NCBI GenBank assembly: GCA_902825795.1
Contig: CADECG010000006.1
Span: forward strand, 1-50,669
Direction of reading: 5' to 3'
Source of the DNA: an uncultured Bacteroidota bacterium
GTDB taxonomy: Bacteria > Bacteroidota > Bacteroidia > Flavobacteriales_F > PHOS-HE28
Length of the DNA: 50,669 nt
In this document: positions 18,484-25,533 of the stretch, piece after piece
Numbering within the stretch: position 1 is the first letter of the stretch
Layout of the letters: each line of letters starts with the position of its first letter
The notes under the pieces: generated by a model
The model's database searches: none
What the model saw: the letters and a program-made list of their open reading frames with translations, nothing else
Told to the model about the DNA's origin: nothing
Position numbers and translations under genes: made by a program

Positions 18484-18514
18484 GCTGGGGCACCAAGCGG
18501 AATGGTGCCCCAGC
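18484..18514. other. Perfect 12-bp inverted repeat (hairpin)
   Basis: GCTGGGGCACCA at 18484-18495 and its exact complement at 18503-18514 flank a 7-base loop. The stem is GC-rich and not followed by a T-run, so a classic terminator is unlikely. It may be part of the repeat cluster here or of a small RNA. Confidence 0.6.
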
Positions 18515-18617
18515 CATGCGCATTAGCGTTTCGTCCTGGGCAACCAACGAAGCCGATATGGAGCGAGCGCTGGAGGCGATCATTCGCTCTGCAAAAGCGA
18601 TCGACTATCGAGGCACC

Positions 18618-18653
18618 CGTCATCGCGAGGAGGAACTACGAAGCGATCCATGC
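18618..18653 (+). repeat. Dispersed 36-base element, copy A
   Basis: Starts CGTCATCGCGAGGAGG and ends GAAGCGATCCATGC. The reverse complement of 27742-27777 is identical except for one base. Elements of the GTCATCGCGAGGAG / GAAGCGATCC type recur between genes in many unrelated bacteria; that is from general knowledge. Confidence 0.75.
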
Positions 18654-18778
18654 ACGGATAGATGGATCGAACTGTTCGTGCGCTACTTCGAAGGCAGCGA
18701 TCCACGCCCCATGAACGTCATGGGAACGAGGTGTACATTGACGAGCCTCCAATGCCGGAATTGCGATAGCTGAACCGT

Positions 18779-20200
18779 ATGAACCATCTGCCCAATGCTT
18801 CGCTCTTAATGAGCTTGTTGATGTCATGTTGCTGCATCAGCGCACAGAAGCAGGCGAACGTGTGGCACTTTGGCGTGGGGGCGGGTTTGTCTTTCAATAC
18901 CATACCGCCATCACAGGTCGGAGGTGGTCAGACCTACTACCCATTCCCGCTCGGGTGGAATGAGGGCACCAGTTCCATATGTGACAGTTCGGGCGCGTTG
19001 CTTTTCTATTCCAATGGGGTCAAAGTCTGGAACGGTTTGCACCAAGTGATGCCCAATGGAGATGGCATCATGGGCCATGCCTCGTCGTCACATGCAGCAC
19101 TCGTTGTGCCCCGCCCCAATAGCGATCGCTTTTTCTATTTGTTCACCACCGATGCTTGGGAAAACGATTTCACCAATGGCCTTCGCTACACAGTGGTGGA
19201 TGCTTGCTCGGACAATGGCCTCGGTGACGTGGTGCCCGCTGAGAAGAACGTTCTCCTCCATGGTTACATGGCGGAAAAGTTGGCTGCGGTGCGCCACGCC
19301 AATGGGCAGGACTATTGGATCATCGCCCACGAAGCCATGTCCAACATCTTCCATGTGTATCGCCTTACGCCGAACGGCATCACCGACTCGCTCACTACGG
19401 CCATAGGACCGGTCGACGCTGACGGCACGGCCGGTCAGATCACATTCGCTCCGAACGGAAACCAGTTCGCGTACGCTACTGTTTCAGTCCTTGGCTTTCT
19501 GGCGGTTTACGATTTTGACACATCCACCGGTGTGATCACCAACGCTCGGACTTGGAACGCGGTTGCTATGCGCTCGTTCTGGGGAGCGGCCTTCAGTCCT
19601 GATGGAACCAAGCTGTACTTCACTACCACCAACAACGGCACGCTGCGGCAGTTGAACTTGGCGGCCGGTTCGTGGGCTGCTGTCCAATCCTCGGAAGTGA
19701 TCTTGGGAGCGCTGCTCCCTGATCTTTGGAGGGACCTGCGCTTGGGACCGGATGGGCGCGTCTATGTGAGCCGCGCCCAATCAACAGCACTCGGAGTGAT
19801 ACAGGACCCGAACGCCATGGGCGCCGCTTGTCAGTTCGCGGATACCGCCGTTTCGATCAGCGGCACATCATCGTTCGGTCTGCCGAACGTGGTGTGTGAC
19901 TACTCGTACACCAATACGGTACCGCAATGTTCGAACCCCGAGGGCATTGGCGAGCACGAATGGACAGCCTCGGTTCATCCCAACCCGACAAACGGAACGG
20001 TGATGCTCGAAGGGCCGGTCGGCAGGACCGTTATTTCCATACGTTTTTGCGACACTTCAGGACGAACAGTTCACTCGTCCAATGAGGGTTTCGTCGGGAA
20101 TAGCACGCTCAACATCGGCCATCTGCAGCCTGGTGTGTATAGCGTGCACATGCAGGATGAACATGGCGCGGACATCTCAGTTCGTTTGATCCGCCAATAG
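18779..20200 (+). CDS. T9SS-secreted beta-propeller-like protein
   Basis: A 473-residue protein with a signal peptide MNHLPNASLLMSLLMSCCCI, then SAQ. The mature start KQANVWHFGVGAGLSF and the following AALVVPRPNSDRFFYLFTTD, GQITFAPNGNQFAYA and GAAFSPDGTKLYFTTTNN are typical of Bacteroidota WD40-like propeller proteins. The final about 75 residues (WTASVHPNPTNGTVMLEGPV, LQPGVYSVHMQDEH, VRLIRQ) are a T9SS type A sorting domain. Probably a surface protein of unknown ligand. The gene's codon use is less GC-rich than its neighbours. A truncated dipeptidase remnant lies 30 bases beyond its stop on the other strand. Confidence 0.85.
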   Translation: MNHLPNASLLMSLLMSCCCISAQKQANVWHFGVGAGLSFNTIPPSQVGGGQTYYPFPLGWNEGTSSICDSSGALLFYSNGVKVWNGLHQVMPNGDGIMGHASSSHAALVVPRPNSDRFFYLFTTDAWENDFTNGLRYTVVDACSDNGLGDVVPAEKNVLLHGYMAEKLAAVRHANGQDYWIIAHEAMSNIFHVYRLTPNGITDSLTTAIGPVDADGTAGQITFAPNGNQFAYATVSVLGFLAVYDFDTSTGVITNARTWNAVAMRSFWGAAFSPDGTKLYFTTTNNGTLRQLNLAAGSWAAVQSSEVILGALLPDLWRDLRLGPDGRVYVSRAQSTALGVIQDPNAMGAACQFADTAVSISGTSSFGLPNVVCDYSYTNTVPQCSNPEGIGEHEWTASVHPNPTNGTVMLEGPVGRTVISIRFCDTSGRTVHSSNEGFVGNSTLNIGHLQPGVYSVHMQDEHGADISVRLIRQ

Positions 20201-20229
20201 GGGCACCGCGCAGTTCCATCGTACTTACA

Positions 20230-20341
20230 CTACTTGCGACCGATCCTGGCAAACTCCACATCAAGGATCCCGTACTCCTTCCAGTCCTTGTGGTCGAAGT
20301 GCCACCACTCGGTGGCGAAGACGGTGAAGCCCACGGCCTGC
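20230..20341 (-). pseudogene. Remnant of D-Ala-D-Ala dipeptidase 3' end
   Basis: Read leftward, these 112 bases encode the last about 36 residues of the dipeptidase at 21809-22471, including FTVFATEWWHFDHKDWKEYG, and end in the same stop position. By hand, 92 of 112 bases match 21809-21920, with the catalytic EWWHFD core nearly identical and differences concentrated at the ends. Nothing upstream restores a full gene. It lies in direct orientation to the intact gene, with one secreted-protein gene between, so it looks like a degraded tandem-duplication product. It cannot be active: the zinc-binding SRHNRGCAVD motif is missing. Confidence 0.85.
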
Positions 20342-20427
20342 GAGCCCCTGCGGCCTCATGCGTAAGAATCGCGCACAAGCGACTCTGCGATGGACGCGTA
20401 GAAAGGCCCGCACCAGTTCGCAAACCC

Positions 20428-21714
20428 CTATGGCACCTGCTCCACGCGCACGGCATTGGGCGTGTTACCGCCGATATTCACAAGGATGGGGTCACGGTCG
20501 TTGTTCACCCCGACATACTTCACGACGCCATCCATGGTCACATCCTCTTTGCGGTACTGACCGGTGAGGGTAGCGATGGGCAACGCACCAATGGCCACGA
20601 GAATGGGGTCGCGGTCGTTGTTCATACCCACATACTTGAGCAAGTGGTCGCCTGTGACATCGCCTTCCCATAGCACCATGTTCGCCCCCACCGCCTTGCG
20701 CGCATTGCTGCCCCATGTGGCCAGCGAAGGCGAGCGGAAATCCACCGCCCACCATGGAAATGGACTTGGCAGCGCCACCGGCGTGGCGGTCATCGCACCC
20801 AGATGGTTCCGGTGGCGCACGGCCACGTAATAGTTGCCGGCCGGCAGATCGAAGTGTAGGTTCAGTTGCCCATTGGGGCCGCACGTCAGTCCGAGTGAAG
20901 TGAGCATGAGCTGCCGCGTGGCCACCACCACGGTCGGGTCCAAGGCCGAACGCAATTCGAGGCGCACCCAATCCACGGCGTTGAAGTTGAAGCTCGGTTC
21001 CATCACAAAGGGTGTGCACATCTCCCCACCACCGCCGATCTGCTGGTAACCCATGGCCGTGTATGGCTCCGTGGCCGGCACTAATCCCAGGTCGTTGAGA
21101 TGGTGGCCCATCCGGTTGATGCCGCTATCGAAGTTGCCGCCCAGGAACAGCCTTGGCGCGCGGAGCATGGCCGAGCCCTGCGGTATCATCTCAACGGAAA
21201 TGTTGTCGAACAGGGCTTCGCCCGGGATCAACGATGAAGCCGAAATGATGATGCAGTACGCGCCCGTTCCGGTGATGGGATACTCATCCAGCAATTCGGC
21301 GATGGCCCAGCTGGAGGGGCCCGTCGAAACGGTCATGCTGGTGTTCGCGGCGTTCAGGAATGCGGGCTGGGCCAGCGTATCGAGCCAACCGAGGTATACC
21401 ATCGGGTACACATCGGGGTCGAGTGTCATGCACCCAACTGTAATGTTGTAAAAGACGTTAGGGTCGTACGGCACAACATGATAGAAGAACATGGCCGAAT
21501 CGAACGATCCGCTGTTAAGGGGCGGTCCGCTCTGCAAACGCACGCTGGTCGCACTCGCCGCACCTGGTCCCGTCTGCATCGGACTGCCATCATACATGTG
21601 CCATCCATCGAAACCGTTCGCTCCTTCGAAGTCCCAGAAGAAGTCCTGCGCCTGTGCCAGCGGGGCGAATGCGAGAGCGCAGGATAGCAGGAAGGAACGG
21701 GTATGTGCACGCAT
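20428..21714 (-). CDS. Secreted protein with C-terminal dockerin-like repeats
   Basis: A 428-residue protein with a signal peptide (MRAHTRSFLLSCALAFAPLA, then QAQ). Residues about 22-170 (DFFWDFEGANGFDGWHMYDG onward) are a jelly-roll-like module common in adhesins and choice-of-anchor proteins. The C-terminus has two near-identical repeats, GDVTGDHLLKYVGMNNDRDP and VTMDGVVKYVGVNNDRDP, each with a D-x-(T/N)-x-D-x-L/V pattern like dockerin/EF-hand calcium loops, then a short tail. No standard T9SS domain is seen; the repeats may take its place. The start at 21714 follows a TACTTTCG box by 14 bases; an upstream extension to 21795 would overlap that promoter. Confidence 0.75.
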   Translation of the reverse strand: MRAHTRSFLLSCALAFAPLAQAQDFFWDFEGANGFDGWHMYDGSPMQTGPGAASATSVRLQSGPPLNSGSFDSAMFFYHVVPYDPNVFYNITVGCMTLDPDVYPMVYLGWLDTLAQPAFLNAANTSMTVSTGPSSWAIAELLDEYPITGTGAYCIIISASSLIPGEALFDNISVEMIPQGSAMLRAPRLFLGGNFDSGINRMGHHLNDLGLVPATEPYTAMGYQQIGGGGEMCTPFVMEPSFNFNAVDWVRLELRSALDPTVVVATRQLMLTSLGLTCGPNGQLNLHFDLPAGNYYVAVRHRNHLGAMTATPVALPSPFPWWAVDFRSPSLATWGSNARKAVGANMVLWEGDVTGDHLLKYVGMNNDRDPILVAIGALPIATLTGQYRKEDVTMDGVVKYVGVNNDRDPILVNIGGNTPNAVRVEQVP

Positions 21715-21728
21715 GGGGGGTAGGATGC

Positions 21729-21736
21729 CGAAAGTA
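21729..21736 (-). promoter_or_regulatory. -7 promoter box
   Basis: TACTTTCG on the leftward strand, 14 bases upstream of the ATG at 21714, followed by GCATCC. Fits TAnnTTnG. Confidence 0.6.
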
Positions 21737-21808
21737 GACGCAGGACGGAACGCGCGTTGCCTCCCGGCTCTTGGCCTATGCGGTTCCGGACCCACATCTC
21801 AATGACAC

Positions 21809-22471
21809 CTACTTCCCCCCGATCTCCTTGAACGGAACATCCAGGATCGCATACTCCTTCCAGTCCTTGTAGTCGAAGTGCCACCACTCGGTGGCGAAGA
21901 CCGTGAAGCCTTCCGCCTGCATGGCCGCGATCAGCAGATCGCGGAGGCGCGTGGCCTCCGGCGTTGCACCAGCATGGTCGGCATGCGACCGTTCCGACAT
22001 CTCATCGTATTCGCTGGGCATCTGCACGGCGCGACCTGTCTTGAGGTCGAACAATGTGAGGTCCACCGCGCATCCGCGGTTATGCCTTGAGCCTACTGCG
22101 GGATCGGCCACATAGCTCTTCTTGTCGTTGGGCGTGTTGTCCCAAAAGACCTTGGTAACGCTCCAGGGCCGGTAGCCATCCAAGACCAGCAGCCCGAAGC
22201 CCTGCGCCTTCAACGCTTGGTGGACGCGCACCAGCGCCTCGGCGGCCGGGCGCTGCAGAAAGGCCCGCGCTTGTTTGTAGACCGGTCGCCCCAGGAAATT
22301 GTTCTTCGTCGCGTAGCGGATGTCGAGTTCGATGGTCTTGTCCAGCTTCACGATCTCCACCAGGTCGGGTGGCCGGAACGACCCCGGCTCTTTCGGCGGC
22401 TGGGCAGCAACGACGGAAGTGACCAGAATTGCGCCGCAGAAGACAGTGATATTTAGGGTGGCAGGGAACAC
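21809..22471 (-). CDS. ddpX: D-alanyl-D-alanine dipeptidase (VanX/DdpX family)
   Basis: The 220-residue zinc peptidase has an N-terminal signal-like segment (LNITVFCGAILVTSVVAAQ). GSRHNRGCAVDLTLFD (about residues 127-142) is the SxHxxGxAxD motif with the first two zinc ligands, and FATEWWHFDYKDW near the C-terminus provides the catalytic Glu and third His ligand. LDGYRPWSV is also conserved. Chromosomal members cleave D-Ala-D-Ala in the periplasm to recycle peptidoglycan precursors; there are no vanH/vanA genes beside it, so glycopeptide resistance is not implied. The start is a GTG at 22471. A TAGCTTGA sequence a few bases upstream is a weak promoter match. Confidence 0.9.
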   Translation of the reverse strand: MFPATLNITVFCGAILVTSVVAAQPPKEPGSFRPPDLVEIVKLDKTIELDIRYATKNNFLGRPVYKQARAFLQRPAAEALVRVHQALKAQGFGLLVLDGYRPWSVTKVFWDNTPNDKKSYVADPAVGSRHNRGCAVDLTLFDLKTGRAVQMPSEYDEMSERSHADHAGATPEATRLRDLLIAAMQAEGFTVFATEWWHFDYKDWKEYAILDVPFKEIGGK

Positions 22472-22500
22472 GGGTTCAAGCTAATGCATGCGGCGGCCAC

Positions 22501-22530
22501 AGGCACTAGACTGAAGGACACTCGCCGAAG
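22501..22530. repeat. 30-base dispersed repeat, copy 2
   Basis: Partner of 18425-18454 (26 of 30 bases identical). It lies between the dipeptidase and the minisatellite. Confidence 0.55.
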
Positions 22531-22613
22531 GCTGCTGACCTGCGAGCGGATACGAGGAAACACCGCCGTCAGAGTAAAAGCTTGACTTCCGTACGCCTCT
22601 TTTTACGGCTGAC

Positions 22614-22886
22614 ATGTACATGTCAGCGATCAACATGTGCATGTCAGCGGCTAACATGTCTCTGTCGGTCGCTGACATGCCTCTTTCAGTGGCTAACATG
22701 TCTCTGTCGGCCGCTAACATGCCTCTTTCAGCGGCTAACATGTCTCTGTCGGCCGCTGACATGTCTCTGTCAGCGGCGATCATGTCCCTGTTCGTGGCCA
22801 ACAGGTCTCTGTTCAACTTCAACATGCCCATGTCTGCGCTGAACATGTCTCTATCAGCTTCCGAAATATCCCTACTCGTGGCCAGC
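22614..22886. repeat. 21-base minisatellite, 13 units
   Basis: Thirteen consecutive 21-base units without spacers, consensus ATGTCTCTGTCGGCCGCTAA plus C, diverging toward the right end. Because the unit is a multiple of three, several frames stay open across the array: rightward, a heptapeptide like MSLSAAN; leftward, a heptapeptide like DRDMLAA with a charged/hydrophobic heptad pattern that continues in frame for two further units. The leftward frame runs from an ATG at 22846 to a stop at 22481, and one rightward frame from 22614 to 22976. Neither has a convincing promoter or a recognisable domain outside the repeat. The rest of the 22484-22998 interval holds no gene I can support. Confidence 0.9.
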
Positions 22887-22973
22887 AGATCAAAGAGAAT
22901 GAATGGTGAAACCCTTGTACCTCTCCATCGTAAGCCGCGCGCGCGTTCCTTACTTATAGACGCAACGCCAAGC

Positions 22974-22981
22974 TAGATTTG
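22974..22981 (+). promoter_or_regulatory. -7 promoter box, exact consensus
   Basis: TAGATTTG matches TAnnTTTG at every position, 17 bases before the cupin ATG at 22999. Confidence 0.65.
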
Positions 22982-22998
22982 ATCCATACCCAAGCCCA

Positions 22999-23373
22999 AT
23001 GGAACCCAAGACCACCTACGACATTGACCTCGGTGTGCAGTTCGCACACCTCGAGAAGATCGACATTCCAGCTGTTGTGGCTGCCACGAAGGAGAAATGG
23101 GCCAACCGCACCCTGAGCCAAGTGAACGACAGCGTGGTGCGCTTGGGCATGCTGGAAGGCGAGTTCCATTGGCACAAGCACGACAACGACGATGAGTTCT
23201 TCCTTGTACTGGAAGGCCAGTTGCTCATCGACCTCGAGGACCGCACCATCGAACTGAACCCCCAACAGGGTGTCACCATCACCAAGGGCGTAATGCACCG
23301 CCCGCGCGCACCCAAGAAGACCGTAGTGCTGATGGTGGAGACCAGCGCGATACAGCCGACGGGGGATCAGTAA
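22999..23373 (+). CDS. Cupin-domain protein
   Basis: A 124-residue single-cupin protein. GEFHWHKHDNDDEFFLVLEG (about residues 54-73) is cupin motif 1 with HxH and Glu metal ligands; LNPQQGVTITKGVMHRPRAP (about 87-106) is motif 2 with the fourth His. The small metal-binding barrel could isomerise or bind a sugar or organic acid, or sense a ligand; the family is too broad to say. Preceded by KEKWANRTLSQVNDSVVRLG, typical of this small-cupin subgroup. Transcribed from the box at 22974-22981. Confidence 0.88.
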   Translation: MEPKTTYDIDLGVQFAHLEKIDIPAVVAATKEKWANRTLSQVNDSVVRLGMLEGEFHWHKHDNDDEFFLVLEGQLLIDLEDRTIELNPQQGVTITKGVMHRPRAPKKTVVLMVETSAIQPTGDQ

Positions 23374-23384
23374 GACGGGCCGGA

Positions 23385-23633
23385 ATGCTTTGTTACATAG
23401 GCACCGTGTTCGTTGAGATATTCGACTCGGAGGAGTTCGGGAAGGTGCGCCGTGCAGCGGTTCCTGGCCGAGCCGGTTTCCAGTGGTATCAATTGGTTGT
23501 CCGGGATCCGATGGAGCTTGTGACTTACGAGTTTGAAGGCAACGAGTGGCGCAAACTCAACTACAACCCCACCGTTCCCTACAACGAAGCAGCAGCTCTC
23601 GAAGTGATGTACAGAGAGAGGCTGAAACATTGA
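23385..23633 (+). CDS. Hypothetical small protein
   Basis: An 82-residue product with no recognised domain (MLCYIGTVFVEIFDSEEFGK at the N-terminus, WRKLNYNPTVPYNEAAALEV later). It lies 11 bases after the cupin stop and 33 before the next gene, so may be part of the same transcript. No signal peptide or membrane helix is evident. An overlapping leftward frame is less likely, since this frame fits the neighbours' direction. Support is modest. Confidence 0.45.
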   Translation: MLCYIGTVFVEIFDSEEFGKVRRAAVPGRAGFQWYQLVVRDPMELVTYEFEGNEWRKLNYNPTVPYNEAAALEVMYRERLKH

Positions 23634-23666
23634 CGCACCTTCGACCCAACTCAGTAGTATCGCAGG

Positions 23667-24641
23667 ATGGAACCTGATTCGCTAGCCCATCCCCTCTTGG
23701 AAGTTGGTGAGAACTACGGTTCAATCAACGTGAATCAGTTGGTTCCAGCAGGTGCACAGGACACCGTGCAGCACTTGCCCCAGTTTGTGAACCAGCCTGT
23801 TTCGTCGCATTCATGGCCAGATGGTTTCTTTTGGATGCCTTGGGAGGCTTGGTCTGCGCTAGGACCGTTGGCTGTCTTTCTGCTCACGCTCTTGCTCGAT
23901 TGGATTCGAGCGCAGCGTCGAAAACGGAACGCTCAACGTGAGGCGGCTTCTCTGATGCTCGACCGGCTGGAGAGTATTGAATCGCTTACCAGCAGGCAGG
24001 TTGAAGAGATGGTGAAGTACCAGTCAGGTGTTGACTTTTACGCGAACCGCGATGCGCCACTGAATACCGCGACGGTACCCTTTGAATCATGGCTTGAGAA
24101 CGCGCCGGTTGACCTTCGCAAAACCTTTGTTCTGAACAAGACCGGCGATAGACTCGCGAATGCCAAGAACCATGAAAAGCTCCTCGGCCTGCTCAGGTCG
24201 ATTCGAACAAACGTCGGAAACTTCATGAACCATCTTCGAGACTCACGGGAAGAGAGAAATGATGTCGTCAGCGAGTGGAACTTGAACTATACGGATTTCT
24301 ACCGAGCGTTTCTGATGACAGCAGAAGTACCCGAGCTCTACACCTTCTTGAAATCCCGAATTGGTGACGAGACCCTTCAAATTCGCCGTGAGGAACTGGC
24401 ACGAATAGGAATCCTTTTGGATGAGTTCAGGAGGGTACCGGCAAGTCCACAACTAGCACAAGTAGTAGTCTCGCTCAATCTACTCGGCGCGACTCTGGCA
24501 AAGCTCAATCATCTGGAAGCCAAGTATGCTGCTCGCATGCAGAAAGCGACCGAGACGCTTACCGGCCAACTTCAGCGACTCCGTGATCAAATCGCCCGGG
24601 TCGAAGCCCTGGCCGACCGCGGTATATGGAAGTTGGAGTAG
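23667..24641 (+). CDS. Single-pass membrane protein of unknown family with long helical cytoplasmic domain
   Basis: A 324-residue protein. Residues 1-60 are hydrophilic; one predicted membrane helix follows at about 63-80 (SALGPLAVFLLTLLLDW), then a basic segment (RAQRRKRNAQREA) suggesting the rest is cytoplasmic. The C-terminal 240 residues are mostly helical, with coiled-coil-like stretches (SLMLDRLESIESL, and QKATETLTGQLQRLRDQIAR near the end) and a central conserved-looking core (FESWLENAPVDLRKTF, NVGNFMNHLRDSREERNDVV). No catalytic motif is visible and I do not recognise the family. Base composition is AT-richer than the core genes. It lies convergent to an AbiGi-family gene, so could belong to a defence-related accessory stretch, but this is inference only. 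Confidence 0.7.
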   Translation: MEPDSLAHPLLEVGENYGSINVNQLVPAGAQDTVQHLPQFVNQPVSSHSWPDGFFWMPWEAWSALGPLAVFLLTLLLDWIRAQRRKRNAQREAASLMLDRLESIESLTSRQVEEMVKYQSGVDFYANRDAPLNTATVPFESWLENAPVDLRKTFVLNKTGDRLANAKNHEKLLGLLRSIRTNVGNFMNHLRDSREERNDVVSEWNLNYTDFYRAFLMTAEVPELYTFLKSRIGDETLQIRREELARIGILLDEFRRVPASPQLAQVVVSLNLLGATLAKLNHLEAKYAARMQKATETLTGQLQRLRDQIARVEALADRGIWKLE

Positions 24642-24677
24642 AGGGCCCTCGAGCAACACCCCTACCACCCCAAACAT

Positions 24678-24700
24678 GCGCTCGGCTTTTTGCCGAGTGC
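24678..24700. terminator. Hairpin between convergent genes
   Basis: GCGCTCGGC at 24678-24686 pairs with GCCGAGTGC at 24692-24700 around a TTTTT loop, with one G-T-type imperfection. It lies between the ends of two convergent genes and could serve as a bidirectional terminator, but no T-run follows the stem. Confidence 0.3.
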
Positions 24701-24757
24701 GCTCTCCACCTAGTGTATGCCCTTCCCGTGTGCAGGTGCATGACGTTCAGGTTAAAA

Positions 24758-25525
24758 TCAAAAGTCCTCCTTAATCTGTTGCATCGTAAGCAGCCTAGGA
24801 ATTAGCGATTCGACCTCATTTGCGGTGAATCCGGACATTCCCTTGAGCGCAGAGATTAGAGGACCTATATCCTTATCTGATTCGATAATGAGATACTTGA
24901 TATCAATTGAGGTGAGTTTCAGCGCATAACTTGGAAGATGCGGCTTGCTCGCATACTTCTCCTCATAATCGGGCCTTTGGGCTTTGGTCATCCACACGGG
25001 ATGGTCATCAGTCATGAGCCTTTCGAATGGCAAAAAGCGCCATTCTCTTTCATCATAGAATCTATATCGCTGGTGGACAACCTCACCCTTACGTTCAAGG
25101 GGCCCCTCAAATGGTTTACAGTTACCAATTGAGTTCATGAGCATGACCATTTGTTTTTCCGCGGCCTCCTTCTCGGGCGAGTTCGAAAGCGCATTCCATC
25201 GGTCATGTATCTCCAAAAACAAATCGAACGCGCTCCGAAAAACCTTTGAGTATCCATGAACATAATGAACAGGATTTAGCTCATGGCTTCTAGCCCAATC
25301 AAGTGTGACTCCAACGCCATAGCTTCCATAACTCTCTATCTGGTTCTTGACATCAGATAATTTGATGTTCGAGAAGCTCGCCATTGGTACGAACAAGTCG
25401 AAAGTTGACGATGCGTATGGCAACCGTTCGCGACAGTAGCTCGGTGCAATACCCTTCTTCAGGATTGCAACCAGTTGCTCAACGCTTGTGGTAAAATGAA
25501 AAAGAGTTTCTGAAGAAGACCCCAT
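24758..25525 (-). CDS. AbiGi-family (abortive phage infection) protein
   Basis: A 255-residue cytoplasmic protein. LFHFTTSVEQLVAILKKGI (about residues 8-26), SYCRERLPY, the VPMASFSNIKLSDVKNQIES block (about 46-65) followed by YGSYGVGVTLDWARSHELNP, and FYDEREWRFLPFE (about 160-172) match the landmarks of the AbiGi family, described as the antitoxin-like half of a Lactococcus abortive-infection pair. No AbiGii-like partner lies next to it. The gene is clearly AT-richer: 24841-24900 counts 24 G/C of 60. The ATG at 25525 lies 8 bases after the E1 dehydrogenase stop, same strand. A longer frame upstream overlaps the dehydrogenase and is rejected. Family fairly sure, activity unproven. Confidence 0.75.
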   Translation of the reverse strand: MGSSSETLFHFTTSVEQLVAILKKGIAPSYCRERLPYASSTFDLFVPMASFSNIKLSDVKNQIESYGSYGVGVTLDWARSHELNPVHYVHGYSKVFRSAFDLFLEIHDRWNALSNSPEKEAAEKQMVMLMNSIGNCKPFEGPLERKGEVVHQRYRFYDEREWRFLPFERLMTDDHPVWMTKAQRPDYEEKYASKPHLPSYALKLTSIDIKYLIIESDKDIGPLISALKGMSGFTANEVESLIPRLLTMQQIKEDF

Positions 25526-25533
25526 CGTCTGGG

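Larger units (their letters stand above)
18387..18778. other. Gene-poor interval rich in repeats
   Basis: This 392-base stretch between divergent genes has no convincing coding sequence. It contains the promoter box at 18403-18410, a 30-base repeat (18425-18454), a perfect 12-base-pair inverted repeat (18484-18514) and a dispersed palindromic element (18618-18653). An open frame from 18390 to 18773 crosses these repeats but has a composition unlike its neighbours and matches nothing I know. Confidence 0.6.

Noticed and set aside
18390..18773. Open frame of 127 codons between divergent genes
   Set aside because: It crosses a promoter box, a strong hairpin and a dispersed element, has a Cys/Arg/Ser-rich composition unlike neighbours and matches no family.
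20290..20673. Rightward open frames across the dipeptidase remnant and secreted gene
   Set aside because: These are shadows of the leftward coding sequence or its remnant; no start or domain supports them.
21809..22471. Glycopeptide (vancomycin) resistance locus
   Set aside because: Only the VanX-like peptidase is present; no ligase, dehydrogenase or regulators lie nearby, so recycling is the simpler role.
22614..22886. Possible CRISPR array
   Set aside because: The 21-base units are adjacent without spacers, and there are no cas genes; this is a minisatellite.
23667..25525. AbiGi and membrane protein as a toxin-antitoxin operon
   Set aside because: The genes are convergent with 116 bases between, so they are not cotranscribed; a functional link remains only a guess.
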